Shown: positions 52,737 through 61,835 of the stretch, piece by piece
How positions within the stretch are numbered: position 1 is the stretch's first letter
Layout of the letters: every line of letters starts with the position of its first letter
Assembly: GCA_016187335.1 (NCBI GenBank)
Contig: JACPJW010000001.1
Span: 340,170-404,169 of the forward strand
DNA length: 64,000 nucleotides
DNA from: Candidatus Aenigmatarchaeota archaeon
GTDB taxonomy: Archaea > Aenigmatarchaeota > Aenigmatarchaeia > GW2011-AR5
Direction: 5' to 3'
Notes under the pieces: model-generated
What the model was told of the DNA's origin: nothing
What the model saw: only the letters and a program-made list of their open reading frames with translations
Databases searched by the model: none
Made by a program: the position numbers and the translations under genes

Positions 52737-53342
52737 TCACCATTCAATTTTCACAGGACTGCTCATGGTAGTTTTCAGGTAAACGTTTCTTATCTGGTTC
52801 TTCCCCTTTGGAAGGGTCTTTGATATTTCATCAAGTATTTTTTCGGCATTCTCCTTTATCTGCTGGTCAGACATTTTTTCATTTCCAGTGTAGACGTGCA
52901 CGACAGGGTAATCCCTGACCCGCGCCCTGACTGAATTTTTTAATTCGTTGACAGAGGCATTATGGTCCCTCCCGGGCGGAAGCAGCTTGGGCATTTTGCC
53001 GCGGGGGGCGAGATATTTGCCCAGCAGCTTGCCCACCAGGGGCATCAGGGGCGCTTCGCATACAAGAAACTCGTAATTTTTCACAAGTTCCCTCACTTTT
53101 TTCTTGTCCGCAGCAATACTCTCAATTTCAGCCTTGTTTATGCCGCCGGGAATCCTGTCAGAAATAATCCCGACACTGATTTCTTTCTCGCGGCCGTGAG
53201 GAAGCTGGATTTCTTTGGAAAACTTGTTTTCCGGTTTTTTCAGGTCAATATTTTTCAGATTGATGATTAAATCAAAGCTTTGGCTAAATTTGCACTTTTT
53301 GCCGTTTGTTCTGATATGTGATATTGCTTCCTGCAGTTTCAT
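52737..53342 (-). CDS. rpl1: Ribosomal protein uL1
   Basis: 201 residues. FLVCEAPLMPLVGKLLGKYL, APRGKMPKLLPPG and the NIKENAEKI-like C-terminal region match uL1. Strong ribosome site AGGAGGG before the ATG, with a 79-base leader from L11 that could hold an L1-binding autoregulation site. Confidence 0.94.
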   Translation of the reverse strand: MKLQEAISHIRTNGKKCKFSQSFDLIINLKNIDLKKPENKFSKEIQLPHGREKEISVGIISDRIPGGINKAEIESIAADKKKVRELVKNYEFLVCEAPLMPLVGKLLGKYLAPRGKMPKLLPPGRDHNASVNELKNSVRARVRDYPVVHVYTGNEKMSDQQIKENAEKILDEISKTLPKGKNQIRNVYLKTTMSSPVKIEW

Positions 53343-53421
53343 CTTAAAAACCCTCCTACAGGGAAAATCAGTCAGCCTGAATCCTGTAGTAAATTGGGTA
53401 CTATTTTTAGTCAGTCAAAGC

Positions 53422-53913
53422 TTAAAAATGCATTTTGCTGTCGTATACGCCTTCGTCTATTTCTTTCGTCACAACCTTCGGATCCTTGCCGTCAACAGTA
53501 ACTCCGCATGATACGCACGTTCCTAATACCTGCTTAACTTTTTCTTTCATCGTAGTGCCACCAAGAGAGTCCTCTTTGGATTTTGATATTCTCACTATCG
53601 CGTCAAAAGGCAGGTCGCCAGCCAGCTTTCTTTGCTTGTTTTCATCCACCGTTGCTAATTTCTGCGCGTTCAGCTCTTTTCTTAGCATGCTGGAAACGGG
53701 CGGCGTGCCTACGGATATCGTATATTTCTTCGTTTCCGTATCCACAATCACTTTAACTGGAACCTGCATGCCTCCGAATGATTTTGTTTTATCATTTATC
53801 TGCGCCACAACTTCGCCCACATTTATTTTAAGCGGCGCCAGCGAAGGTCCTAAAGGCGGCGCAGGCGTTGCCTTGCCGCCTTCTACAAGCACTTCAACGG
53901 TTTCTTTGGACAT
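53422..53913 (-). CDS. rpl11: Ribosomal protein uL11
   Basis: 163 residues: VEVLVEGGKATPAPPLGPSL, INDKTKSFGGMQVPVK and a C-terminal VLGTCVSCGVTVDGKDPK. Typical archaeal uL11, binds the GTPase-associated centre. Confidence 0.95.
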   Translation of the reverse strand: MSKETVEVLVEGGKATPAPPLGPSLAPLKINVGEVVAQINDKTKSFGGMQVPVKVIVDTETKKYTISVGTPPVSSMLRKELNAQKLATVDENKQRKLAGDLPFDAIVRISKSKEDSLGGTTMKEKVKQVLGTCVSCGVTVDGKDPKVVTKEIDEGVYDSKMHF

Positions 53914-53915
53914 GT

Positions 53916-54359
53916 TTATTCCTTTTTCTTTTTTTCGTACATTCTTACGGAATTCACGGATATCGTGACAGGTATCGGTATTGCAGCTTCAAGAAATTCA
54001 ACAGTGATTTCACTCTTCGTTTCGTCAACGCGCGTTATCTTTCCTTTCTCTCCTCTGAAAGGCCCGCCGACAATTTCTACTACATCCCCGACTTCAAATT
54101 TGATCTCGCGTTTTTCGGCAACTATGAACTTTTCCAGATGATCTATGGAAACGTCCTTGTTTATCAGGCCTCGTATGTGGGGTATCCCCTTTGTCGCGGC
54201 TTCTATATTTTCCGATTCGCCCTCAATGAATATGTAGCCCCGCAGTTCTTCCGGATGGAGCAAAGACTTGATGGGTATGTTCTGCTTCTTAACGCGGGCC
54301 GCTACGGATTCAAGCACGATGTTTTCTCTTCCTGTAGTCGTTCTTACAGTTGCTATCAT
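53916..54359 (-). CDS. spt5: Transcription factor Spt5 (NusG)
   Basis: 147 residues: NGN domain (MIATVRTTTGRENIVLESVA, LRGYIFIEGES) and a KOW domain (GDVVEIVGGPFRGEKGKITR). Elongation factor, two bases from rpl11 and one operon with secE. Confidence 0.94.
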   Translation of the reverse strand: MIATVRTTTGRENIVLESVAARVKKQNIPIKSLLHPEELRGYIFIEGESENIEAATKGIPHIRGLINKDVSIDHLEKFIVAEKREIKFEVGDVVEIVGGPFRGEKGKITRVDETKSEITVEFLEAAIPIPVTISVNSVRMYEKKKKE

Positions 54360-54388
54360 AATACACCTCGTTTCATGAGTCGTACATT

Positions 54389-54565
54389 TTATAGTCCGCC
54401 AATTAGCTGCACAAGCAGAAATATTGCAAATCCAACGACACCCAGAATGACCATGCCAACGCCTGTAATTTTTATGGATTGCCGGAATTCATGCTTGTCG
54501 GGCTTGTTACTGACAAGCAGAACCCTTCTGGCCTGCTGAATAAAGCCGGAGATTTTAGAAATCAT
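54389..54565 (-). CDS. secE: Protein translocase subunit SecE
   Basis: 58 residues: FIQQARRVLLVSNKPDKHEF followed by one membrane helix MVILGVVGFAIFLLVQLIGG. Part of SecYE. Conserved archaeal order ftsZ-secE-spt5-rpl11. Confidence 0.92.
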   Translation of the reverse strand: MISKISGFIQQARRVLLVSNKPDKHEFRQSIKITGVGMVILGVVGFAIFLLVQLIGGL

Positions 54566-54610
54566 AGAAAATATTTATGCGTAAAGGTTAAAAACCAAGA
54601 AAACAGCAAA

Positions 54611-55687
54611 TCACTGGACAAAATCTATACCGAACATCTGCTCTATTTCTTTCTTCCTGTCTTTACCGATCATATGCTGGGTATACATCTTCGGCGACTT
54701 GGCACCGGTGATTATTACCATCGTTCTGACCGAGTCGCCTAATTCCTTTACAATCTGGGCGCCCCATATGATTTTTGCTTCCGGATTGAGCTTGGTCGCA
54801 ACGGCTTCCACGATTTTCTGGCATTCTCTTATTGTTATGTCAACGCCGCCGGAAACATTTATGAGGGCCCCACTCGCGCCTTCAATGTCAACATCAAGAA
54901 GCGGATTGTTCAAAGCGCGCTCTATCGCCTCCGTTGCCCTGTTCTCGGCTTCGCTGTCGCCCATGCCTATCATGGCCAGGCCGCCGCCGCTCATTACTGC
55001 CCGGACATCGGCGAAATCTAAATTCACCAAGCCAGGCCTTGTTACAAGTTCGGTGACGCCTTTTACGGCATTGACAAGAATTTCATCAGCCACTTTAAAG
55101 GCGGTTGTCAAAGAGACGTCTGGCACTATTTCAATCAGTTTATCGTTGGGTATAACAATAAGGGTATCAACTATTTTTTCCAGTTTCTCCAGACCGCCCG
55201 CGGCATTTGTCATCCTCTGCCTTCCTTCCATCGAGAATGGCAGTGTAACCACGCCTACCGTCAGCGCACCGGCTTTTTTCGCAATGTCAGCAACAATAGG
55301 CGCCGAGCCTGTTCCTGTTCCGCCCCCAAGGCCGCATGTGACAAAAACAAGGTCTGTGCCTTCAAGAACTTTTTTTACATCGTTCTTGCTTTCCTTGGCA
55401 GCTTCCTCGCCTATGCGGGGGTCGGCGCCTGCACCAAGGCCTCCTGTGATTTCCTTTCCAATAAGTATTTTCACGTCGGCATCCGTGTAAAGAAGGTCCT
55501 GCGCATCTGTATTCACAGCGATTGTTTCCGCGCCAACGATGCCCACCTGCATAAGCCTGGAAATAGTATTGCCGCCGGCGCCGCCGCAGCCTATAACTTT
55601 TATTTCCGCCTTCTTGTTTTCCAAAAGTTTTTTCAGTTCTTCGTCTACCGGAGCAGTTCCAATATCCTTAGAAGAGAGAATGCCCAT
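54611..55687 (-). CDS. ftsZ: Cell division protein FtsZ
   Basis: 358 residues. Nucleotide motifs GCGGAGGNTISRLM and GGGTGTGSAP, T7 loop NLDFADVRAVM. Tubulin-like ring-forming GTPase. A Lys-rich C-terminal end. First of the secE-spt5-rpl11 operon; only 45 bases separate it from secE. Confidence 0.95.
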   Translation of the reverse strand: MGILSSKDIGTAPVDEELKKLLENKKAEIKVIGCGGAGGNTISRLMQVGIVGAETIAVNTDAQDLLYTDADVKILIGKEITGGLGAGADPRIGEEAAKESKNDVKKVLEGTDLVFVTCGLGGGTGTGSAPIVADIAKKAGALTVGVVTLPFSMEGRQRMTNAAGGLEKLEKIVDTLIVIPNDKLIEIVPDVSLTTAFKVADEILVNAVKGVTELVTRPGLVNLDFADVRAVMSGGGLAMIGMGDSEAENRATEAIERALNNPLLDVDIEGASGALINVSGGVDITIRECQKIVEAVATKLNPEAKIIWGAQIVKELGDSVRTMVIITGAKSPKMYTQHMIGKDRKKEIEQMFGIDFVQ

Positions 55688-55817
55688 TAAACCACTTTAA
55701 CATATTATACGTCCCAGATATTTAAGCTTTCGGCGCGGTTTTTTTGGTTTGCGAACAAGCTTTAAATAATAGTAGTAGTAATAAGAGTAGTAGGAGAAAT
55801 GTAAGGGAGACGTAATT

Positions 55818-55940
55818 GTGAAGCTAAGGTGTACGAAGTGCGATCATTCTTGGGAAACTAGGAAGGATTCCATGCCGGTTTTATGCCCAAGGTGCAAGTA
55901 CAGTCTGTACTATCATAAACCTATAATCATAAAGAAGTAG
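55818..55940 (+). CDS. Small zinc-ribbon protein, 40 residues, GTG start
   Basis: VKLRCTKCDHSWETRK and VLCPRCKYSLYYHKP: CxxC and CxxC make one complete zinc ribbon. TTTAAATAAT about 50 bases upstream is a TATA-like box; GGGAG lies 9 bases before the GTG. Its end overlaps the end of the FKBP gene by 14 bases. Function unknown. Confidence 0.6.
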   Translation: MKLRCTKCDHSWETRKDSMPVLCPRCKYSLYYHKPIIIKK

Positions 55941-56586
55941 GCCTTTCGAAGACTTCCACGAATTTAACGGCTTTAGCTTTGGTATCAACAAACTTCATGA
56001 CAAGGTAGATTATCCTTTCCTTTATTTCCAAAGGCAGCTTGTATTTCGTCTGCAATTCCATTTCCTCGCCGAATTTCGCCCTGAGATCGTCCACGCCGAA
56101 GAATTCTCCTATTGCCTTTACCTTTTCGTCATCATTTTCTATTTTTCCCATTATCTCCAGATCATACCTCAGGATTTTCCCGGAAAGAGGATTGTTGAAG
56201 TCAACGCGCACGCGTCCGCCTGTAACGCTTTGCACCCTCCCTTTCATATCCCCAAAGTCAACTATCATGCCCTGCTTGGGCTCAATATTCTGCTGTTCAA
56301 AGACCTTCTCCGGAATTACCTTGATAAACTTTGGGTCTCTCTGGCCGAAACCGTCCTCAGGGTTTATCTCCACCGTGCGCTTTTCTCCGACTTTCATTTC
56401 TTCCAGCGCCTTTTCCATGCCCTTTATCACGAACCCGCCGCCGACTACAACGGGCACAGGGCCGTATTTTACCTTGGGGTTGTAGATGTTCTCCTTTTTA
56501 GCCACATCTTCGAATGTCAAGTCGAATATCTCGCCGGTTTCAAGGCGCCCTATATAGTTTATTTTTACGAAATCCCCCTTTTCCAT
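55927..56586 (-). CDS. FKBP-type peptidyl-prolyl isomerase (SlyD-like)
   Basis: 219 residues from MEKGDFVKINYIGRLETGE. FKBP core with an IF insertion (ENIYNPKVKYGPVPVVVGGG), NPEDGFGQRDPKF and a C-terminal extension as in archaeal long FKBPs. Chaperone and prolyl isomerase. Confidence 0.92.
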   Translation of the reverse strand: MEKGDFVKINYIGRLETGEIFDLTFEDVAKKENIYNPKVKYGPVPVVVGGGFVIKGMEKALEEMKVGEKRTVEINPEDGFGQRDPKFIKVIPEKVFEQQNIEPKQGMIVDFGDMKGRVQSVTGGRVRVDFNNPLSGKILRYDLEIMGKIENDDEKVKAIGEFFGVDDLRAKFGEEMELQTKYKLPLEIKERIIYLVMKFVDTKAKAVKFVEVFERPTSL

Positions 56587-56733
56587 AAAATCACTCTTTA
56601 AACTTGGCAAAAATGCTTAAATTCATAGTTTTGATGAACAAAAAACCAACATGCATCAATTACAGGTGAATCACGCAAAACTCCCGAGGAAATCTTTTAT
56701 AGATTGTTCCTGTTAGAAATATCAAGTGATTGC

Positions 56734-57021
56734 ATGCTCATAAAATCCACGAAGGACTGGAAGCAGTTTCTTGACTCGGAAGACGAGGAAAGGCTTAACC
56801 GCCTTTTGAAGGAAGCGGCGAAATACAGGGGGGCTTACAGGAATGCGGATGACGTTAAAATAGCGCAGCTTTGGTCGGCTTTGCTGGAAATGAAAAAAGA
56901 GAATGACAGCCTGAAAAGAAGGGTTGATGACATGGAGAGCATTTTTGAATTCGTTTACTCCAAAATGAAAAAAAAGCATGAAGAAAGGGAAGAGCTTTTC
57001 AAAAGCCTGGAAAAATTTTAA
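56734..57021 (+). CDS. Coiled-coil protein, 95 residues
   Basis: From MLIKSTKDWKQFLDSEDEER; long helix LLEMKKENDSLKRRVDDMES then a second charged helix. TATA-like CTTTTATAG about 40 bases upstream. Likely cytosolic; no name given. Confidence 0.55.
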   Translation: MLIKSTKDWKQFLDSEDEERLNRLLKEAAKYRGAYRNADDVKIAQLWSALLEMKKENDSLKRRVDDMESIFEFVYSKMKKKHEEREELFKSLEKF

Positions 57022-57055
57022 TAATCAGCAAAAACATATATTTCAGGTGAATGCA

Positions 57056-57538
57056 ATGCCGATAGCAGGAAATCCTTTAGGGGATTCTAATCCCGACCCA
57101 ATTAGATGGGATATTTCAACAGCAATGCTTGTTCTGGCTAAATATAAGGATACAAACGGCGCTTATGTTCCTGATGAAGAAGAAACAGCATCATTAGCAA
57201 AGGCAGTTGATTATCTAAGAACAGGACTTCGCCCGAGAGTAGATCCATTTTCCACAGTGATAGAAGCGGATGAACTAAGGGCGTATGCGGTAATAGACAG
57301 GGCTGCTTCTAGAGAAGGTTTCACAAGGGAAAAATTAGGAACATACACCTCAATGTTGGAGGACCTGTCAAAAGGAAATCCGCTTAGACACGAATTCGCA
57401 GATGGAATCATGGAATTCCTTTCAAGTGTATTGAGAAGTTCATTGGAAATGGAAGAGGAAGAAGAACGATTTAGGAACATTATATCTGGGCGCGGCCACG
57501 AGCCGTACACCGATTATTTTATGAACCATCAACCCTGA
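57056..57538 (+). CDS. Unrecognised orphan, 160 residues
   Basis: Starts MPIAGNPLGDSNPDP with GGTGA 6-10 bases before. Helical and acidic, with DYLRTGLRPRVDPFSTVIEA and EMEEEEERFRNIISGRG. No domain recognised. Ends 2 bases from the leuS stop (convergent). Confidence 0.5.
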   Translation: MPIAGNPLGDSNPDPIRWDISTAMLVLAKYKDTNGAYVPDEEETASLAKAVDYLRTGLRPRVDPFSTVIEADELRAYAVIDRAASREGFTREKLGTYTSMLEDLSKGNPLRHEFADGIMEFLSSVLRSSLEMEEEEERFRNIISGRGHEPYTDYFMNHQP

Positions 57539-57540
57539 AA

Positions 57541-60366
57541 TCATTCTACAAATATGCCCAGTTTCTGAGGCGTTGCCTGCTTTGCCTTAGAGTTATCGGA
57601 CTTCGAAGCGTCTATCACTTCAATGGAACAGATGAATTCTTTTTCCAGAAGCTGTTTCGCTTCGCCGAAAACCTGAAACTGCCTGCTTCTGGGAATCACA
57701 GGCTTCAGTTCGTTTATCTTGTTGTAAAGAGCCTGTATGAATGATATCGTCGCCTTGCCGTAAGCTCCGGTCTCCATTATCTCCTTTGTTATGTCGTTTA
57801 TGGGCCTGTTTTTCCCTGCCAAGACTTTTTTATAAACGCGGAATTTCCATTCGTCTGCAATGAACAGCGATATTTTTTTCGGCTTTATTCCGGCTATCTT
57901 TATTATCTGCTCAGCATCTTCCAGGGTTGATAATATCATTTCCTCGGCTTTTTCAGATTCTTCGCTTTCCGCAGCAGCATCTGAAACAGGCCATTCGGCA
58001 GTTGCTGCAAAGCCTTTTCCACCAAGCATCTGCCACATTTCCTCGCAGATGTGGGGCGTTGCCGGGGTTATAAGCTTTATCGTAGTTTCCAGAGCGTTCC
58101 TGAGAATTTTCTTGTTGGCATTTCTGATATCTCCGCTTCTTCTGATATACCACCGCAGGGCATTTGTAGTTTCAAAAAGGGCGTAATGGACAGCGGTGCG
58201 AAATCTGGTTTCTTCGCAGTTTTCCGTGGCGTTTTTTATTATTTTCTGCATTCTGCTTTGGAGATAACTGTCGACATTTGAAATATTTTTTGACCCGGCT
58301 TTTTTGATGCCTTTGCATAAATCAAAAAGGAATTCTATGCGCGACCTGTAGCTCTTTATGTTTTCAGAGCGCCAGTCAGCGTCGTCTATTCCTTCAGAAG
58401 AAGCCACGATGTTTATCCTTACCAAATCAGCACCGTAATCCTTGAGCAGATTGTGCAGCGGTATTATGTTGCCCCTGCTTTTGGACATCTTTTCCCCTTC
58501 CACGTTGACGAAGCCGTTAACGCCGATGCTTCGGGGCCATTTTGCCTCAGGGAATATGGCAGCGTGATGGAACAAGAAGAAAGTCAGGTGATTCTGTATC
58601 AGGTCCTTGCCGCTGCCGCGGAAATCCACTGGGTAGAAATGATCGAATTCATGCTTCATCTCTTTGATAAGTTTTGGATTCAGCTTTGCCCTTTTGGAAA
58701 TATCTTTAGGATTCCCTTTGCCCAGAAATACGTAGTCGAACACCTCATCCGTAAGCTTTTTCGCTGGAATTTTCCTTTTGTTTATTGTTTTGGCTATTGT
58801 ATAGTAAGCCATGTATATTGTCGAGTCGCTCAGGGTTTCTACAATCCATGAAGGGTCCCATGGAAGCGGAGTGCCCATCCCGCTTTTCCTCGTGCACGCC
58901 TTGTCTTTCAGCCAGTCTATTGTATTTTCGAAATTGTTTCTTGCCTCTTCCGGGTATATTGCCATTTTTTTCAAATGACTTCTTACGGCATTTTTCCACT
59001 TTTCATCGGAGAATTTCAGGAACCATTGGTTCTCCAGAATTTTCACGTGGTTCTTCGTCGTGCATCTGCAGACAACCTTGCCTGTTGTTTCCCACATTAT
59101 GTCGGCAATCCCGGCCTGGACGAAGTTCTTTATCAGGTATTCCTTGACGTCGCTCACTTTCATGCCGGCAAAAGCGCCGCATTTTTCATTAAGCAAGCCC
59201 GTATGGAACTCCTTTTTGTACACGGCGGAAGTGGCTTCTTCCAGTTTCTGGATGTCTTTCAGGGATTTTATGCCAGTTTTTTCGCTTACCTTTACAGCGG
59301 GTGCTTCGCCTAGCTCGGAATCTATAATTGATACGGGCTCCAGTTCATCTTTCGTCGCGTTATATAATCCAAGCTCGTCTTTGTCAATAAGTTCTTTCAG
59401 AGCAACCCAGTCGTACGGAGCGTGCGCGGGGACGCTCATCACTATGCCTGTCGCGTTATCAGGATTGACAAAAGCTGCAGGCAGAATGGGTATTTCCTTG
59501 TTGCCCAGCGGCTCAAGGCACCGCTTGCCTAAAAGTTCCTCGCCCTTTATCTTTGTTATTATTTCAACAGTTTTCAGCTGGTCTTTCAGCTTCGCGGCGG
59601 CTTCCTCGCTTATAATCCAGACTTCATTGTCCACTTTTGCTTTCACGTATTCCACAGCGGGATTGACCCAGATGTTCGTCACGCCGTAGATTGTTTCCGG
59701 CCTCAGCGTTCCGCAGGGCAGGAAAGCATCCTTGAAGCGGAACTTGAGCAATGTGAAATCAACAGGCGATTCGCCTTCCCCTTCAAGCCGGTCATGGTCG
59801 CCTGTCGGGCTCTGGTCATGAGGGCACCATATCACCGGGTGTGTTCCCTGGACAACGTAGCCTTTCTTTCTGAGTGTATTGTATTGCCATTCAATGAACC
59901 GCGAATAAGCCGGCGTCATCTGCGTCGTCACGAAAGTCCTGCGCCAGTCTATGGACATCCCGCCGAGCTTGAACGCTTCAATCCATTTTTTCATCCAGAA
60001 CCGCACGATATATTTGACATCCTTCCTGAACTTTGCAATATCCCGCTCGCTTGCGCCGAACTCTTTCATGGTTTCGATTTGCGTTTTATCGCCTTTTTTC
60101 AGCCGTTCCTGCAGTCCTAAAATCGGCTCGCCCGTGGCATGGAAGCCCTGCGGATAAAGTACGTTGAAGCCCTGCATTCTTTTGTAACGGGCGTAGAAAT
60201 CGCAGCGGAACGAAGAATAAGAATGCCCTATGTGAGGCGCACCGTTGACGTATGGGTAAGGAAACGTTATGAAGAACTTCTTCCGCTTCTCGGGATCCGC
60301 TTCAAATAAATGTTTCCTGTCCCATTTCTTCTGCCACTTCTTCTCGATTTTCTTGAAATTTAGCAT
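57541..60366 (-). CDS. leuS: Leucyl-tRNA synthetase (archaeal type)
   Basis: 941 residues from MLNFKKIEKKWQKKWD. HIGHSYSSFRC (HIGH), CP1 editing domain (MSVPAHAPYDWVAL), GEKMSKSRGN (KMSKS) and long C-terminal part. Charges tRNA-Leu. A GTG three codons upstream is in frame. Confidence 0.95.
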   Translation of the reverse strand: MLNFKKIEKKWQKKWDRKHLFEADPEKRKKFFITFPYPYVNGAPHIGHSYSSFRCDFYARYKRMQGFNVLYPQGFHATGEPILGLQERLKKGDKTQIETMKEFGASERDIAKFRKDVKYIVRFWMKKWIEAFKLGGMSIDWRRTFVTTQMTPAYSRFIEWQYNTLRKKGYVVQGTHPVIWCPHDQSPTGDHDRLEGEGESPVDFTLLKFRFKDAFLPCGTLRPETIYGVTNIWVNPAVEYVKAKVDNEVWIISEEAAAKLKDQLKTVEIITKIKGEELLGKRCLEPLGNKEIPILPAAFVNPDNATGIVMSVPAHAPYDWVALKELIDKDELGLYNATKDELEPVSIIDSELGEAPAVKVSEKTGIKSLKDIQKLEEATSAVYKKEFHTGLLNEKCGAFAGMKVSDVKEYLIKNFVQAGIADIMWETTGKVVCRCTTKNHVKILENQWFLKFSDEKWKNAVRSHLKKMAIYPEEARNNFENTIDWLKDKACTRKSGMGTPLPWDPSWIVETLSDSTIYMAYYTIAKTINKRKIPAKKLTDEVFDYVFLGKGNPKDISKRAKLNPKLIKEMKHEFDHFYPVDFRGSGKDLIQNHLTFFLFHHAAIFPEAKWPRSIGVNGFVNVEGEKMSKSRGNIIPLHNLLKDYGADLVRINIVASSEGIDDADWRSENIKSYRSRIEFLFDLCKGIKKAGSKNISNVDSYLQSRMQKIIKNATENCEETRFRTAVHYALFETTNALRWYIRRSGDIRNANKKILRNALETTIKLITPATPHICEEMWQMLGGKGFAATAEWPVSDAAAESEESEKAEEMILSTLEDAEQIIKIAGIKPKKISLFIADEWKFRVYKKVLAGKNRPINDITKEIMETGAYGKATISFIQALYNKINELKPVIPRSRQFQVFGEAKQLLEKEFICSIEVIDASKSDNSKAKQATPQKLGIFVE

Positions 60367-60411
60367 AGCAAACACTTATGTTATTTTAACCTAGACTGAT
60401 AAATTTAAGAA

Positions 60412-60897
60412 TCAGCGCAATGCGGCGGTTCTTTCTTGCATCCATTGTTCATGGTGTCTTGTTATCCATGTTAAATGTTTCCTATGTATTCTAGGATCTA
60501 CATCTTCACCTTCTAAACCTTGCATCGTAGCATTTATTGCAAGATTAAGTCCGTACACTTTCAGTAATTCTGCATTTACTGGATAAGTAGTAACTCTCCA
60601 GTCAAGCCCCTCGTTCTTTCGTATAGCATGAACAAACAATACACGAGTACCCGTAGGTACTCTTTCAAAATCTTTCGGAGTTGATTGACCTTCTGGAACA
60701 GAATAAAAGCGTATCTTACCGCCTTTAACCTGATAAGAATTTGCATAAGGACTTTTTATTTCTACCGCTGTACTTTTAGGTCTACCACTGCCAACTCTTA
60801 AATTATAAGATTCTAAAAATTTTGGTGGTTTAATTTCATTTCCACCATTATGTCTATATCCATTTCCGTTGTTTGTAGCTCCGTGATATGTAGTCAT
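60412..60897 (-). CDS. Unrecognised orphan, third gene of small operon, 161 residues
   Basis: Starts MTTYHGATNNGNGYRHNGG (Asn/Gly-rich), then KSTAVEIKSPYANSYQVKGG and RVLFVHAIRKNEGLDWR. GGTGA 4-8 bases before the ATG. Beta-rich end unknown. Part of an operon with two more small genes. Confidence 0.5.
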   Translation of the reverse strand: MTTYHGATNNGNGYRHNGGNEIKPPKFLESYNLRVGSGRPKSTAVEIKSPYANSYQVKGGKIRFYSVPEGQSTPKDFERVPTGTRVLFVHAIRKNEGLDWRVTTYPVNAELLKVYGLNLAINATMQGLEGEDVDPRIHRKHLTWITRHHEQWMQERTAALR

Positions 60898-60926
60898 GTT
60901 CTCACCAAAAACGAAGAGAAAATAAT

Positions 60927-61007
60927 TCAGCGCAACAAAATGCGCAAGATAATCAGGTCAGCAGCAAGGCTAAGAAGATAAAGAGAAAAAGAAAATTCAA
61001 GATTCAT
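60927..61007 (-). CDS. 26-residue hydrophobic micro-protein
   Basis: MNLEFSFSLYLLSLAADLII ending LRILLR; a single membrane helix. GGTGATAAA right before the ATG. Between two orphan genes of the same operon; existence inferred from the ribosome site and position. Confidence 0.35.
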   Translation of the reverse strand: MNLEFSFSLYLLSLAADLIILRILLR

Positions 61008-61022
61008 TTTATCACCGATTAT

Positions 61023-61334
61023 TTATTCATAAACTATCGTGACTTGGACTCTCCTAAAATACCCCGTTATAACGGTTCCTGACGGTATTTCTGAAATTGG
61101 TCTAGAAAGCTGTTCATTAGGAAGGGTATTTGCATGTCCCATTTTATAAGGTTCAGTAACGTCTGGACTTTTACCAGCACTTGAAGTAGGTTGTGTTGCT
61201 TCAGGAGTTTTATGGTAGTGCTCACATCCTTTCCGACCATGTCTTGGAATTCGGTCCGCAGGCTTGCCATTACAAAGGCTACTTAAGGGAGAATAGTGTT
61301 TACAACCTTCCCTCGCTTTATCACATTGACTCAT
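61023..61334 (-). CDS. Cys/His-rich small protein, first gene of small operon
   Basis: 103 residues from MSQCDKAREGC. Two similar motifs, CDKAREGCKHYSPLSSLC and RHGRKGCEHYHK, resemble metal-binding knuckles. GGTGA before this ATG; a longer in-frame start exists at 61523. Then Ser/Thr-rich and a beta-like end. Confidence 0.5.
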   Translation of the reverse strand: MSQCDKAREGCKHYSPLSSLCNGKPADRIPRHGRKGCEHYHKTPEATQPTSSAGKSPDVTEPYKMGHANTLPNEQLSRPISEIPSGTVITGYFRRVQVTIVYE

Positions 61335-61641
61335 TTTTTCACCATCGTTGAACATTCTCTCCTCTCCCCGTGCAGCAAAAATGCAAATCAAAACCGCAGA
61401 AAAGAGGAGCGAAGCATTATCGGCGCCTAGCGCTTGATGATAGACGCTAGGCTGACGTATCTCTTTGTCAAGTTCAGTATCCCGGCGTTTATCAACTGCT
61501 TCATACCAAGTCAATATATGCAATCCATGTGCTTAAATATCTTGCGGTTTGTCCCTACCCTACAGGAACAACATTGTGGGACATGGTGGGAATTAACCGT
61601 AGACGCATCCGTTTTGATGCAACTTTTTTGAAAAGTTGCCA
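61335..61641. other. Non-coding gap with inverted repeat
   Basis: Perfect hairpin GCCTAGCG-N12-CGCTAGGC (61425-61452). The rest holds the promoter of the small operon and repeat copy E. A long open frame here is only an extension of the first orphan. Confidence 0.4.
61612..61639. repeat. Dispersed hairpin repeat, copy E
   Basis: TTTTGAT then GCAACTTTT..AAAAGTTGC (61619-61639), on the plus strand. Its last base is 2 bases from the 3' end of tRNA-Arg. Identical over 28 bases to copies C and F. Confidence 0.75.
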
Positions 61642-61767
61642 TGGGCGCGACGGGATTCGAATTCGCGAGTCATGGCTTCGCTCCATAACTTCCCGCGACC
61701 CCCTGCTTAGAAGGCTTGCATGTGATAAAAATCACTAGATGCTCTATCCAAGCTGAGCTACGCGCCC
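61642..61767 (-). tRNA. tRNA-Arg(TCT) with two bulge-helix-bulge introns
   Basis: Acceptor GGGCGCG/CGCGCCC, D-arm GCTC-AGCTTGGATA-GAGC, anticodon stem TCTGC/GCAGG with loop CTTCTAA (anticodon TCT), T-arm GCGGG-TTCGAAT-CCCGT after splicing. Intron 1, 21 nt (61716-61736), splits the anticodon stem at 29/30: bulges CT|A and AA|G, 4-bp helix GCAT/ATGC. Intron 2, 30 nt (61662-61691), at 53/54: bulges GG|A and AA|T, helix CGCG/CGCG. Cleavage after the second bulge nucleotide in all four. Mature length 75, discriminator A, no encoded CCA. Confidence 0.9.
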
Positions 61768-61835
61768 GTTGGCAATTGAAAGTATAATTAGGGCTAATTT
61801 AAATAAAGAGTTCTATAATTTATTATCGGTGTCTT

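Noticed and set aside
53384..53404. TAGTA...TACTA inverted half-sites in the uL11-uL1 gap
   Set aside because: Spacer of 7 and no adjacent TTTAAATA box; half-sites shorter than in the three-gene operator, so not counted as a member.
55760..55800. TAGTAGTAGTAATAAGAGTAGTAG near a TTTAAATA box
   Set aside because: Direct TAG repeats without an inverted second half-site; kept only as a possible TATA region for the small zinc-ribbon gene.
61529..61738. Plus-strand frame across repeat E and tRNA-Arg
   Set aside because: It reads through a hairpin repeat and a tRNA gene.
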